A DNA stretch of 64,000 nt from Sthenelais limicola. Lineage: Eukaryota > Annelida > Polychaeta > Phyllodocida > Sigalionidae. The number at the start of each line of letters is the position of its first letter. The first letter of the stretch is position 1. Shown in pieces: positions 1 through 10,838 of this stretch. The stretch covers positions 9,588,406 to 9,652,405 of the forward strand of contig OW804098.1 of assembly GCA_942159475.1 (NCBI GenBank), read 5' to 3'. A program made the position numbers and the translations under genes. The notes under the pieces were generated by a model, which was given only the letters and a program-made list of their open reading frames with translations, was not told the origin of the DNA and made no database searches.

Positions 1-546
1 AAAACATCTATAGATGTCAAACATTTTTTTTAAAACAAATTCTCATAACAGTGATATGTCTCATTTGCCGAGTAAACACTAGAAAATTACCTTTAATTTA
101 GATTTACATCAATTGAAATGTATACACATATAGTTAACTTATTAATCTAATCTCATCTACCAAAGACATGACTTTTAGAATTCTCGTAGACTCGAATACA
201 ACTATTCAATCTAGCCGCCACCTAATGTTTAAATTTGAAATTAATCTTTATTTCACCTCGGGAATGGAGTGCCCATAGACTTTGTATAGGCTTGTTATAT
301 GCGAGGAATAGGGAAGAAACAGATGACCCAGTTTATCCTTCTGCGTTTTCATTGGCTATTCTGAAAGTAGGGCAGGGTTGTCATGGCGTCGTCAACGTCA
401 CGCCCGGCGTCAACGACAGCCGTCATAAACTCAAGCGCCACTGAAACGATGCCACTCCCTTGCCGTGTTGCTCTCGCATCAAGTTACGGTAATTAAAAGC
501 AATCTAATATGTTTAAAATCGTTTGTAAGAGGTCAAATAAATCTCG
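1..546. other. AT-rich intergenic, nothing recognised
   Basis: No convincing ORF, RNA gene or repeat end was seen. The short ORFs here have no recognisable domain and look like chance reading frames. Confidence 0.5.
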
Positions 547-694
547 AACTAACCTTAGTGCTGTCTGTGGGATCATTCTTCACCTCGTTTCCGGCGAGGG
601 GAAACCCTCGGTGCTACGCTTCGCTCTGCACCTCGGGTTTCCCCCACCTCCAACTCGGTGAAGAATGATCCCACAGACAGCACTTCGGTTAGTT
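547..694. repeat. Foldback (long inverted repeat) element
   Basis: Two arms of about 41 bp, starting AACTAACC and ending GGTTAGTT, are near-perfect reverse complements. Each contains GTGCTGTCTGTGGGATCATT or its complement. The interior is itself imperfectly self-complementary (GAGGGGAAACC against GGTTTCCCCC) with a short GC-rich tip, so the whole 148 bp could form one hairpin. No ORF. It resembles the foldbacks at 17401-17518 and 36018-36156 in architecture but not in sequence. Confidence 0.85.
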
Positions 695-1200
695 CTATAT
701 ATGGACGCAATGGGAAGTGTCTATATACTAGTTGCCAGGATGTTAATAGAACATTGTTACCATTACGCACTGTATTTTCATGTGTTCTGTGAAGTGGAAT
801 AGAGTACATGGATGGATACTGATGCTAACTATAACCCTAAACCTAACCTTAAATGTGTGGTCCTAGGTCAGTATAGGCAGTAGTTATACCCCACTAGCAT
901 CCTGACAGCTAGTTTTTAGTTGATACCGACACACGATGCATTCTTCCTCTGCTACGTCCAGCTATGGTCAAGTGCTGCTCTATGGTTCTGCGTACTCCAA
1001 TGCTTACAGGAGAGAGTGTATTCAACTAATGTTATATCAGAAGAATCGCAACGATTTCAGCATCACGCAGAACTGGAAGTGGATTGTCTAACAAATGTTT
1101 TGTTTTAGCACTGAAACCGGAAGTTTCTGTGGCTTCTGTGGCTTCTGGTGTTAAATTCGCACACCACACACTGTGACCGGGATAGCGAGATTTCACATGT

Positions 1201-1435
1201 GGGCCAGATTTTCAGAAAATGTATAATTGGCAGCTGTACATATTTAGTAAATTCTGCTAAATAAGGCTGCAATTTGGTCAATACTAGGTAAATTCAAGAA
1301 TATTTGGCATTGCATTGATTCTAGCAATCTGCTTGGTTAGGTTGAACTGTATTTTGAACATTATTTTCGTCTGAAATGTGGGTTTTTTGAGAGAATTGGT
1401 GAAGGCGAATTGTACATTTTCTGAAGATCTGACCC
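1201..1435. mobile_element. 235-bp MITE (family 2)
   Basis: Terminal inverted repeats of about 30 bp begin GGGCCAGATTTTCAGAAAAT and end in the complement of GGGTCAGATCTTCAGAAAAT. The copy at 54092-54326 has the same length and the same ends, and a partial copy lies at 53283-53411. Non-coding and non-autonomous; the transposase family is not identified. Confidence 0.8.
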
Positions 1436-2122
1436 ATATACTTCTATACACATGTTGGTCTAAAGCACTAATGTTTGAAATAATCAAAAGATAAGCCTGG
1501 TATCAACTAAAACAAAACATTATTTTTTTATATTTAGGCCACAAATGAATAAGAAATATAAATACAAAAGGTTTGCATGGATACCAAGTTATACCTGAAT
1601 TTGCTAAAGCAAAAACATTCTTTCCGGGGGTCGAAAATAAGAGCCTATTGCTAAAAATATTTAATATAGTTTTTTGAGAAACAAAGAAATATTTGACACA
1701 ACCTTTCTTTTCTTTTTATTAAATCACAGATTCAAAAAGTTTCAATATAAAATGCAATTTAGATTTAGTTACTGTTACATGTAACAAAACATAGAGGCCC
1801 ATATAATAATATAATGTGCTCATATCCATACCAATACATAATACTCATAATAGTACTCATACAAGTAGTCAAACATAGTCAATCAACCAATTTCAATACC
1901 CATATTTTTTTTACTGATTAATTACTAGCAAATATATTTCGCATTAAGATTGAAATCCAAATTTTGAAAAAAATAATTAAGCTAATGACTGACTCTGAAA
2001 CTAAATCAAGTAACGCGTATCCAAGGACCCATGCCACCACCCCAAGAACAATGTCACCCATTTACTACTCATTTCTACTCAATTATTAATATCCACGATC
2101 AATTTCCTATCAATAGACATTA

Positions 2123-2160
2123 CCTGAAGAAGACCACAAGACCAGGTCGAAACGTTGTGT
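2123..2160 (+). other. Hammerhead-like hairpin motif
   Basis: The sequence reads CTGAAGA, then a stem (GACC paired with GGTC across a 9-nt loop), then GAAACG. CTGANGA and GAAA flanking a helix are the conserved core of hammerhead ribozymes, which are known from Penelope-like and other retroelements. Position 10.1 is an unpaired A, so the fold is imperfect and self-cleavage is not assured. Variants with a related layout occur on the minus strand near 12397-12436, 38556-38592 and 44022-44060. Confidence 0.35.
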
Positions 2161-2212
2161 TTTAAAGTGCCAAAATATGCCTAAATAAATTGCAAAGACT
2201 GAAGTTTGAGGG

Positions 2213-2238
2213 TTAAGATTAAGATTAAGATTAAGATA
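2213..2238. repeat. TTAAGA microsatellite
   Basis: About four head-to-tail copies of a 6-bp unit. Confidence 0.8.
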
Positions 2239-3296
2239 TATTTATTTTCGACTTGTCGCTTTCAGGAAACATAGCTCCAGCATAGGGAGGTTTACAAGCT
2301 TCCTGTTCTTTTACATGATCATATTAACAGTGTATAATTCCTCAGTCGTCATTGATGAAAGCGGTCCACTGTTATTTTCATTAATAAATTTCAGTTACAA
2401 TGTTTTCAATTTAGGTAAAAGGCGCACTATATCTTGCATGAAAATTACCTCTGAGTTGTAATTAACATATAAGTATAAAGTTAAAAATATTTGAAGTCAA
2501 TGGATAGTTTTTTAGTTATTCAATGAAATACTGGTCTGACCATATTAGAGTTTTCTTTGCAAGTGCCTTAAATGATTTTGTATCATGAACCCCATGTGCC
2601 ACGGTCTGGAGAGAGTTCCAAGAGAAGGGAATTCTGTGTAAAATTGATTTCCTTAACTGCTCGTTTTTTGGTAAGATTTGTTTTAAAGGCTTTCTGCCTG
2701 TCGCAAAATTTCTTGTGTTTAGATTTCTTATATCAATTTATCTTGGGATGCTCGCCAGAGCGTGGCCTGCCTGTAAAATATGTAATCTTCGTCTATGTTT
2801 CAAGGTCAGCAGATTCTTTTTTACATGAATATCATCGACGTTGGCCCTGGATGGAGGGTGTGGTGTTATTATTCAAATAATATTTTGAATTAATGTTTAA
2901 TATAATGAAATTATACCACTGAATAATGTTTAAGCCTTCCGACCACTTCTCAAGGGAACGAATACATTTTACTGAATGCACCCCTGGAAAGTAAAAGCAG
3001 GGTAAATTCAACATGATAGAAGCACTATAATGTTGAAGCACACAAGAAACTAATGAATGGTCGAAATAAAATGAAAACTAAAATTTACATGTATAGGCTT
3101 AATACCACCTCCTTTAATCAAGAAACCATTTCGTCCCTACAAATGATCTCCTTTGCATTTCATTAATAACATTGGTTCAATATACATACAATATACATAC
3201 CTCAACATAACTTATACTATATCTATCTACTTTACACGGTAGTCTATACTCTATGACACTACTCATTCAGTAATAGTTGTATAGTTGTTACTTGTA

Positions 3297-3890
3297 GTGT
3301 CAAATACCTCATTGTAGTGTCAATACCTCATTGTAGTAACAATGACTCATTGTAGTGTCAATGACTCATCGTAGTGTCAATGACTCATCGTAGTGTCAAT
3401 GACTCATCGTAGTGTCAATGACTCATCGTAGTGTCAATGACTCATCGTAGTGTCAATGACTCATCGTAGTGTCAATGACTCATCGTAGTGTCAATGACTC
3501 ATCGTAGTGTCAATGACTCATTGTAGTGTCAATAACTCATTGTAGTGTCAATACCTCATTGTAGTGTCAATACCTCATTGTAGTGTCAATACCTCATTGT
3601 AGTGTCAATACCTCATTGTAGTGTCAGTACCTCATTGTAGTGTCAATAACTCATCATAGTGTCAATAACTCATTGTAGTGTCAATAAATCATTGTAGTGT
3701 CAATAACTCATTGTTGTGTCAATAACTCATCGTAGTGTCAATAACTCATCGTAGTGCCAATAACTCATCGTAGTGTCAATAACTCATCGTAGTGTCAATA
3801 ACTCATCGTAGTGTCAATAACTCATCGTAGTGTCAATAACTCATCGTAGTGTCAATAACTCATCGTAATGTCAATTACTCATTGGAATGA
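3297..3890. repeat. 19-bp minisatellite rich in TGACTCA
   Basis: About 30 tandem copies of a 19-bp unit (consensus TGTCAATGACTCATCGTAG and variants). About ten consecutive units in the left half contain TGACTCA; flanking units read TACCTCA or TAACTCA. The array starts about 330 bp beyond the 3' end of LRR gene A. A shorter array of the same unit lies in the same place beside gene C (39955-40330). Confidence 0.92.
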
Positions 3891-4224
3891 GTCAGATTGA
3901 TCTCGATCTGTTTTTCTAATTGGGTTTAGGACTTTATATTAGCTCTCCCATGCCCCTTCCTCAAGAGTCTGAAACAATTAAAATGTCCAGCCTGTTCATG
4001 TTTGTCCTCCTCTATGTTTCTGAGTTTTGCTTTTTTTTCTTATGATTCAGTAGGTTATTATTTCTTTTTATCCCTCTGGTTGATTTTCCAAAATCAAGCC
4101 AAAACGATTTTTCGCCCTTGAACTGTTGTAATACCTCTAATTGACAGACAACACTGACATATCTTTTTATCAGTTAATATCTGTATACAAAATTCGATGT
4201 TTAATTTATAGCTTTTGGTGGTAG

Positions 4225-7200
4225 TTACTGGCTATTATGGCTAATTAAATCACTTTGCCGCAATGCCAAAACTTTGCTTGAAGGTAGTTGTTCACAAGGG
4301 TATATCCGATGAACTATTTGTGTTCTCTTGCGTCCTGGAAACCAAGAAATGAAAGAATAATTTAGGCCTGCAAAACATAACCTTTTCAAGGCCGCCTGTA
4401 CATCCTTACTCTGCATCACTGGATTGCCTTCCAGAAGAAACGCCTCCCATTTAGCTTTTTCAGATAGGAGGGAAATGATTCCATCTGCACACTCAGAGGG
4501 AATATTATTTGTTTCCAAACTGAGACACATCAAAGTCAGATTCCTTTTCAAAGCTGTGAGAAGATGGGCACACCCTTCACCTGCAATATGGTTGCAGCTC
4601 AAATTGAGCTGGTTAAGGCCACTGTTTCTTGATATGGCTTTTGCCAGGGAGGTACAGCCAGTATTTCCTATGCAGTTCTGGCTGAGATTGAGGGTGTCCA
4701 ATGTATTGCTTGTCCTCAGACCAACTTCTAATAATGTGCATCCTTCATCGCTTATTTCATTCTTTGCCATGCTAACTTTCCTCAGATGTGTATTTTCTTG
4801 GAGAAGAGTACCAAAAGCCTCTGCAGATTTCACACCTAATGAGTTGTCATCAAGCAGTAGCTCCTTCAAACATTTGTTACTTGAGAGGCCTTGTAAGATG
4901 GACATTCCACCTTCATCATTCAAATCATTTCCATGAAGATCTAGCAAAGTTACTGATTGATTTTTGGACAATGCATGGCCTAGAGCCTTGGCGCCGTTTG
5001 TTGAGATGTTGTTGTTTGATAGATCTATGGAGTCCAATGTGGAGTTAGTGCACAGAGCCTTGGCAATGGTCTCAGCCCCTTTATTTCCTATTTGATTATC
5101 ATACATGACAAGTTTTTGCAGAGTGTTGTTGCAAACTAGTGCCTTGCCAATAGCTTGCCCTGCCTCAGCGTCGATACTGTTGGCAGAAAGATCCAGGAAA
5201 ATCAACTTGCTGTTTCTTTCTAAGCCTTTTGCAAATGATAAAGTTCCTTTCTTTTCTATCCCGGTACAGCCAATATTCAGGTGTTCAATTACCTCATCAT
5301 TGGCAATTGCTTCTCCAATGTCTACCAAACTGTCCCCCAACTGATTTGATTGAAGCTCCAAGTACCTCATAGATAAATTGTTTCTAACAACTTGGGAGAG
5401 TGTCTTCCATTCCTGAGATGGTTTTATATGGTTTTGAAATAGAACCAATGACTCCAAGGTTGTATTGTTTTGCATGGTATCTTCAAGACTTTGCATGAAT
5501 CTACTTGTAAGTTTACATGAAGACATATTCACACTTTTCAGGGACATATTTCTTTTCATGGCCTCCTGAAAAGCACCTGTTGGTCCATCACCCAAATTGT
5601 TCTTCCAAAGGAACAAGCGTTCAAGTGTGGTATTGTATCCTATGCCTTCCCAAATAGCAATGGCACCATTAGTTCCTATTCCATTTTTGTCAAGATTGAG
5701 GGTCTTCAGTCCAATGTTATGTCTTAGGGTTGTACCAAAGGATATTGCACCCCTGTCGCCAATTGCATTACCTGATAAGGACAAGCTCTCGAGAGTATTA
5801 TTTTTCAACAGTGCTTGTGCTAAACAAGAACCCCCTTGAGACCTTATCTGGCATGCATTAAGTTTAAGAAAATTGAGTTTTGTATTGGTTTCTAGGGCAG
5901 AAGCCAGGGATTTTGCTCCTCCATCCCCTACATTTGAACCACATAAATCCAGGAATGTTATGATGCTCTCTCTGGCCATATCCATGTACATTGTAAGTTG
6001 AGATGGCAGAGTATGAATGAATAAATCAAGTGCTTTCAGGGTTTTGTTCTGTTTTAGAACATTCAATATCTCAGCTTCACTGATGGTGCTTGAAGAATAA
6101 TTGCTTGGAAGAAAGTTTTCATTAGCACATGCCTTCAAAATTTGCAGGGAATGTGTTGCTTTTAGCAATGAATTGAGACCGTCAAAGCCAATTGGATTGT
6201 TAGAAATTAAAAGAATCTCTAATGATTGATTTTCATCCATATACCTTGCAATTGCTTTTGCACCAGCATCACCAATGGAGTTGGAATTGACATTCAAATA
6301 ATTTAAATTGGTCATTGGCAATGCTTCACTCATTACAAGAATCCCTTTGTCATGCATATTATTTGAGGCAAGATCTAAAGACTCAATAGTCTGGTTTTTT
6401 CTGAGAAAATCTTTTAATGTTTCCCCACATTCATCAGCAATCACGTTTCTTGACAGATCAAGTTTTTTCAGAGTTGTGTTGTGCATCAAGCCTTTGAAGA
6501 GGCGTGTGGCGGCCACATCATCTAACAAATTATGGCCTAAGTTTAGGAATATAAGGCCTGTATTCTTGGCCAGGGCTGAAGCTAAGGCTTCTGCTCCTGC
6601 TAACCTTATCTCATTCTTCCACAGTATTAATTCTTTTATCGAGGTATTGTCCCTCAGACCATTAGCGATTGCTATAGCACCTACCGCACGTATTTGATTA
6701 CATTCAAGATCAACTAGAGTCAGTGAACTGTTTCTCTGAAGAGATCGTCCAATCACACATGCCCCACTGGGGCCTAAATTAACTTCTTTCATTACCAGCT
6801 GTGAAATTCCACAGTTTTCCTGCTCAAGGACATTGGCAATCACATTTGCACCAGTAGACCCCAGATTGTTGAAACTGAAGTCCAAAGAATATATTCCACT
6901 GTTTCTCTTCAATGAATCTTCTAAGTATGTGAGGTGTTTTCCAGAAAGATGACATTTCTTGGCCACCAGTTTCTGCACTCTGCAATCAGGGTGAGAGACC
7001 CATTTTCCAAGTACTTGAATTCCTACTTCATCGATGGCGTATTCAGACACATCCCACTCCTCATGCTCTAGAATTGTGTCTAATGAGAAATTTAGGCTGC
7101 AACCAGTAACATCCAGAGACCGAAGATTTTCACAAGTGAGGGCCAAGACTTGTAAATGCCGAATACTTTCCTTGGATATTGAGGGATTGTTCTTCAAATC

Positions 7201-7368
7201 CAAAGATTGGATGGTTGGGTTGTTTACAAGAGATTTGACAATGCAACGAACATGATGATCTGTAAGTAAATGGTCACTTAAATCAAGGCTCTCACATTTT
7301 GTCTGTCCGATTCTAATCTCCCAACATTTGTCACCCAGATTGGAAATGTCCCTGTTTCTATCTGCCAT
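4225..7368 (-). CDS. LRR-only protein A (ribonuclease-inhibitor-type repeats)
   Basis: A single uninterrupted ORF of 1047 residues begins MADRNRDISNL and consists of about thirty leucine-rich repeats of roughly 28 residues. The recurring core is LxxLxLxxNxIxxxGAxxIAxAL, the ribonuclease-inhibitor subtype also found in NLRC3-like proteins. No signal peptide, membrane segment, CARD, death domain or NACHT is visible, so a cytosolic protein-binding scaffold is inferred. The start is the first ATG of an ORF that aligns with genes B and C at the same Met. Compared with C it lacks 33 bp (11 residues) near residue 425. A 5'-UTR intron is possible (GTAGGT about 120 bp upstream of the ATG), but no coding intron is needed. 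A role in innate immunity is only inferred from the repeat type and the tandem duplication. Confidence 0.9.
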   Translation of the reverse strand: MADRNRDISNLGDKCWEIRIGQTKCESLDLSDHLLTDHHVRCIVKSLVNNPTIQSLDLKNNPSISKESIRHLQVLALTCENLRSLDVTGCSLNFSLDTILEHEEWDVSEYAIDEVGIQVLGKWVSHPDCRVQKLVAKKCHLSGKHLTYLEDSLKRNSGIYSLDFSFNNLGSTGANVIANVLEQENCGISQLVMKEVNLGPSGACVIGRSLQRNSSLTLVDLECNQIRAVGAIAIANGLRDNTSIKELILWKNEIRLAGAEALASALAKNTGLIFLNLGHNLLDDVAATRLFKGLMHNTTLKKLDLSRNVIADECGETLKDFLRKNQTIESLDLASNNMHDKGILVMSEALPMTNLNYLNVNSNSIGDAGAKAIARYMDENQSLEILLISNNPIGFDGLNSLLKATHSLQILKACANENFLPSNYSSSTISEAEILNVLKQNKTLKALDLFIHTLPSQLTMYMDMARESIITFLDLCGSNVGDGGAKSLASALETNTKLNFLKLNACQIRSQGGSCLAQALLKNNTLESLSLSGNAIGDRGAISFGTTLRHNIGLKTLNLDKNGIGTNGAIAIWEGIGYNTTLERLFLWKNNLGDGPTGAFQEAMKRNMSLKSVNMSSCKLTSRFMQSLEDTMQNNTTLESLVLFQNHIKPSQEWKTLSQVVRNNLSMRYLELQSNQLGDSLVDIGEAIANDEVIEHLNIGCTGIEKKGTLSFAKGLERNSKLIFLDLSANSIDAEAGQAIGKALVCNNTLQKLVMYDNQIGNKGAETIAKALCTNSTLDSIDLSNNNISTNGAKALGHALSKNQSVTLLDLHGNDLNDEGGMSILQGLSSNKCLKELLLDDNSLGVKSAEAFGTLLQENTHLRKVSMAKNEISDEGCTLLEVGLRTSNTLDTLNLSQNCIGNTGCTSLAKAISRNSGLNQLNLSCNHIAGEGCAHLLTALKRNLTLMCLSLETNNIPSECADGIISLLSEKAKWEAFLLEGNPVMQSKDVQAALKRLCFAGLNYSFISWFPGRKRTQIVHRIYPCEQLPSSKVLALRQSDLISHNSQ

Positions 7369-7702
7369 GTTTATGGTATAGTTTTCACTTGTTCTTGTCC
7401 AGCGAAGACGCCTCCTTGATAAAAATGTAAAAGGTCAATTGTTTTAATCGCACCTTGTGTCCTTAGAGTATTAAATAATTTCAACCTACCAATGAAAGTT
7501 TTTGCTTGATGAGTTTGAGTTTTATTGGAGTCCCACATTCTGGGAGAACATTAATTAGCTCTTTATCAATGATGCAACTTCCTATAAATATTTGAAAAAT
7601 ATCAGAATGAAGGAAACACCAGAATGTGACCTATGTTGAGCAGTTAATTACATTTCTTTTATGATTGTGAGGTTGTTGTTGATTCATGGCAAATAACTGT
7701 AT
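7369..7702. other. 5' flank of LRR gene A
   Basis: This interval is shared almost base for base by the three LRR units. On the minus strand a possible donor (CATTG/GTAGGT near 7490) and acceptor (TTTTTATCAAG near 7417) could bound a short 5'-UTR intron. No TATA box was identified with confidence. Confidence 0.35.
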
Positions 7703-10432
7703 GGCCAATTCCACCAATTTGACAACATTTGGCCCCCAACTGTGGAAAGTGATTAAATGGGCTTAATACAAATGAATTACCATTAATCTGATTTCTTTTT
7801 TGACTAGATGGTTGCACCAAACAGTGGAACCATATTTTTGGCCTTTTTACTTTGTTTATCCTTTTCTAAATCCTCTTTGGGGCAAAAATAAATATTTGAA
7901 CTGTCATTAAACCGTGGAATTGCTAAATTTCTAAATAATCATCAAAATTGAACAGTTTTCTTTATATGTTGTGATAGTAGGTTACTTGAACATGATCTGT
8001 GTCAAAAGAAATTGCAAACAAATATTTTTGGCCCAAAAGCCATCAAAAACCAGATTTTATTACTGTGGGTACCCCTACAGTTGTGTGCTGTCACGCAGTG
8101 TGCCTAAGGTGGATTAAAAATATTTAAGAAATATATATATCAAATTATGATGAATAATGATAAAATACATGGGGTTATATATATATATGTAGAGAAGATT
8201 GAATGTATGGATTTGAGTTTTTCTTGAAACATAGCAGAGAAATAACACGGGGGCAAAAGGTCTTGGGTACTGTAGCTCCTGTTGGTTGCCGTCACACTAT
8301 TTTTTAGTGCCTTATAAGGCATAACTTTAATAATGAATTTTAAATTTGACATTTATTATTGACTTTGCTTGATACCAATCTGTGTAGATTGAAGTTCATG
8401 ATTTCCGAGTAGTTTTTACATGATTTATAAGGCAAAATGCTTTAAAAAATTGCCTTCATGTTGTGTTGTGTGCCGTCACGTTTGCCGTCCCAAAAAGTCA
8501 TAAATGTTATCCCTAACATAAATATATAATATTAGAACATTTATCCATGAGGATTTTGCCTCTAGATGCTTAAACAGAACAGGAACAATCAATAGAAGTA
8601 TTCGAGTCAACTTAAAAAAGCAAACGAGGGTAATGAATGTTATATATATTCTAAATATAATGAGTTATATAATCTGTATATGTGGGCAGAGGGTCAATGA
8701 CCCGTCACCCTTGCCACTACCATTATGATTACCATTACTGAATGGTTATTTTGCTGTAACTTTTCTTCTAGTTAGAATATTTTCACAAACTAAAAAGTGT
8801 TATCACCCTTATGTCGAGACCTATCAAGTGCAAAATAGTTGTTGTTGTTGTTGTTACTTTTATTATGACGAGGGGGACATGGTCAGTGGGTCAATCTCCC
8901 TATTGGGAGGATCTCACGCCCTACTGGACACATTGGTACAAGTATATAGAGGTAACAATCGACCATTAGGTCAACGATCTAATGGCCGCCTCTATATATT
9001 CTGGTGTCAGTAAATTTTCTGATTTTCCGTAGCAAGATGGTCAGTATAGTAACAATTGTACAGTAATGTATGAGATTACTCAATAGAAAATAACCTATGA
9101 TGGTATTAAATAGTACATTTTAATTACACAATCATAGGATTTGTGTAGAAATATGTGTATATATATATATGTGTATACACACACATATATAAACTATTAA
9201 TAGACAATTATCATTATGGAACTTATCCAAATAGAGCAGAAAGCTCAGCATACAATAGATAAGTGAAGCTGTTGATAAGTGAAGCTAGTTCAATACATTA
9301 TGTGCATATTTGTTTCATTTGTTTCTCATTTAAAACCTGATGTATTTAGAAATATGTACCATTATCCAATGGTTGTATAATTATGAGAGTTCCCTGAAAT
9401 TAATACATTGTATTTATAGCATATAAAATTAATATATTTTGAAGTTTTAGACACAAGTCCATATTGTGAGAATGTGCGCATTCTAAGGCATTGGTGGCTC
9501 CCCCTACCGTCGGGCACTGGTTACCAATTCCCCCACAAACCCTTTCTCTTCCTTCTGCACCAAATCCAAACTTCGCCATTACACTAATATTTTATTGATC
9601 CCACCCACCCACACCAAATACCAAAAAGTAATGGTTACCAGCTCCCGTCGGACCAAATAACCAAATATTTTATCTCATTTTAAAAACTTTTATTACTACA
9701 ATATCAATTGTGTAACAGTAATTCCCTAGTGACATGTTTAATAATTATCCCTCCTAATAATTAAACTTCACTTCAAATCATTTATCAAATATCTTACTCA
9801 AGTTTATTAATTACTCCATTTCAATTTATACTAAACTTTATATAATTCTTTAAATACAAATATGTTGTCGCCCAGGTCTGCCTTTATCATTTTATTCAAT
9901 TCTCTTATGTAAATTGGGGTTTCACGAATGCTGGGGAAAAACATTAGTGTCTGATCAAATGTTTTTCCACACTATTTATATCTATATTTATATCTCTTTG
10001 TTAGGCGATGCCCAGAAGTGAAGCTGAATATATTATCTTATTTTCCAGCTCGATTTGTGATCAATTTATATTTATAACATTTACCGTCATTATTCATTTT
10101 ATATTAATTTCAACGTCTTTTCCTATACATATTATATGCTATGGTGGCAAATAAAATGAAAATATTACTTATTTACTTAAATTGTATTTTATGTTCTTAT
10201 TCACATAGCGTGACGGCACACAACATGCTATTTTTGGCATTTTTTCCATATTTGGGAGCCATTGTTTGACCCCCAGTAAAACCATAACTAATAATCATAA
10301 TGGAAAGTTGGTAGTTCAACGTGCATATATATAAGGTTGATAAAAAATAACAACTCAATCGATTAATGTCAAAATTATTTTGGGGGGAGGGGGGGTGGGG
10401 TTCTAGGGGGCCAAATTTTGTCAAATTGGTCA
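7703..10432. mobile_element. 2.7-kb TIR element, no transposase
   Basis: The left end (GGCCAATTCCACCAATTTGA and on through ACATTTGGCCCCC) and the right end (GGGGGCCAAATTTTGTCAAA then TTGGTCA) form imperfect inverted repeats of about 25-30 bp. The block is also present beside gene B (32621-35288). Beside gene C it is absent, with only a MITE at that point, so it behaves as an insertion. No ORF above about 80 codons looks real, so it is a non-autonomous DNA transposon or the remains of one. Flanking TAT trinucleotides may be a short target duplication. Confidence 0.6.
8841..9285 (-). mobile_element. Short retroposon with (AAC)n tail
   Basis: This ~445-bp block is present in copy 1 and absent from the matching point in copy 2 (near 34145). 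It is flanked by TAGTT direct repeats (8836-8840 and 9286-9290). Its left edge is (GTT)n, so read on the minus strand it ends in an (AAC)n tail, typical of LINE-mobilised SINEs. No clear A/B box was seen. An internal inverted repeat (TATATAGAGG with CCTCTATATA) is present. A 61-codon ORF inside is not credible. Confidence 0.6.
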
Positions 10433-10838
10433 TATATGGTTGAATGCCTCAGGCAAGAAGCAAATGACAAACGTACAAGAGTTATCTGCCCAAGAAGTAC
10501 TATAATGTATATTGGGTGTGGGAGGAGGACAAATTAAAAGTAATCTTAACTTATTATTCTCATAGTAACAAATCATATTCACAGATTCAGGCTATTCGAT
10601 AAAGGTCAAATTTAGTCAAATTCAAGCCCTAAGATATAAGAGTAGTAAAAAAATATTTAAATGACAAGAGGCTGTATGTGATCAAAAGTAAAAGATATGA
10701 AACAAAAATAGAAAGTGGGAGAAGATGTGGGAATATTTAGGTTGAAAATAGAGTTGAAGTTAAAAAGATATACATTATGTGTAACTCAAAGAATTTAAAT
10801 TATCATCATGTGTTACTTTACTCATGTTTAGATCATTT

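Larger units (their letters stand above)
1436..2945. other. Intergenic, AT-rich, no gene seen
   Basis: This stretch contains the hairpin motif at 2123-2160 and a short TTAAGA microsatellite at 2213-2238. A 102-codon ORF at 2572-2880 has no recognisable domain and is judged spurious. Confidence 0.5.

Noticed and set aside
820..860. Telomere-like CCCTAA/CCTAACC repeats
   Set aside because: Only two or three imperfect units, too short for an interstitial telomere tract.
2572..2880. 102-codon plus-strand ORF
   Set aside because: No recognisable domain, no support from a sister copy, Phe/Leu/Cys-rich chance frame.
3297..3890. CRISPR-like array
   Set aside because: The repeats are contiguous 19-bp minisatellite units without unique spacers, in a eukaryotic sequence.
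4424..6697. Plus-strand ORFs opposite LRR gene A (also opposite B and C)
   Set aside because: They are antisense shadows of LRR codons; they repeat between paralogues only because the LRR gene does.
8820..8870. (GTT)n as a simple microsatellite only
   Set aside because: Comparison with the sister copy shows it is the tail of a discrete 445-bp insertion.
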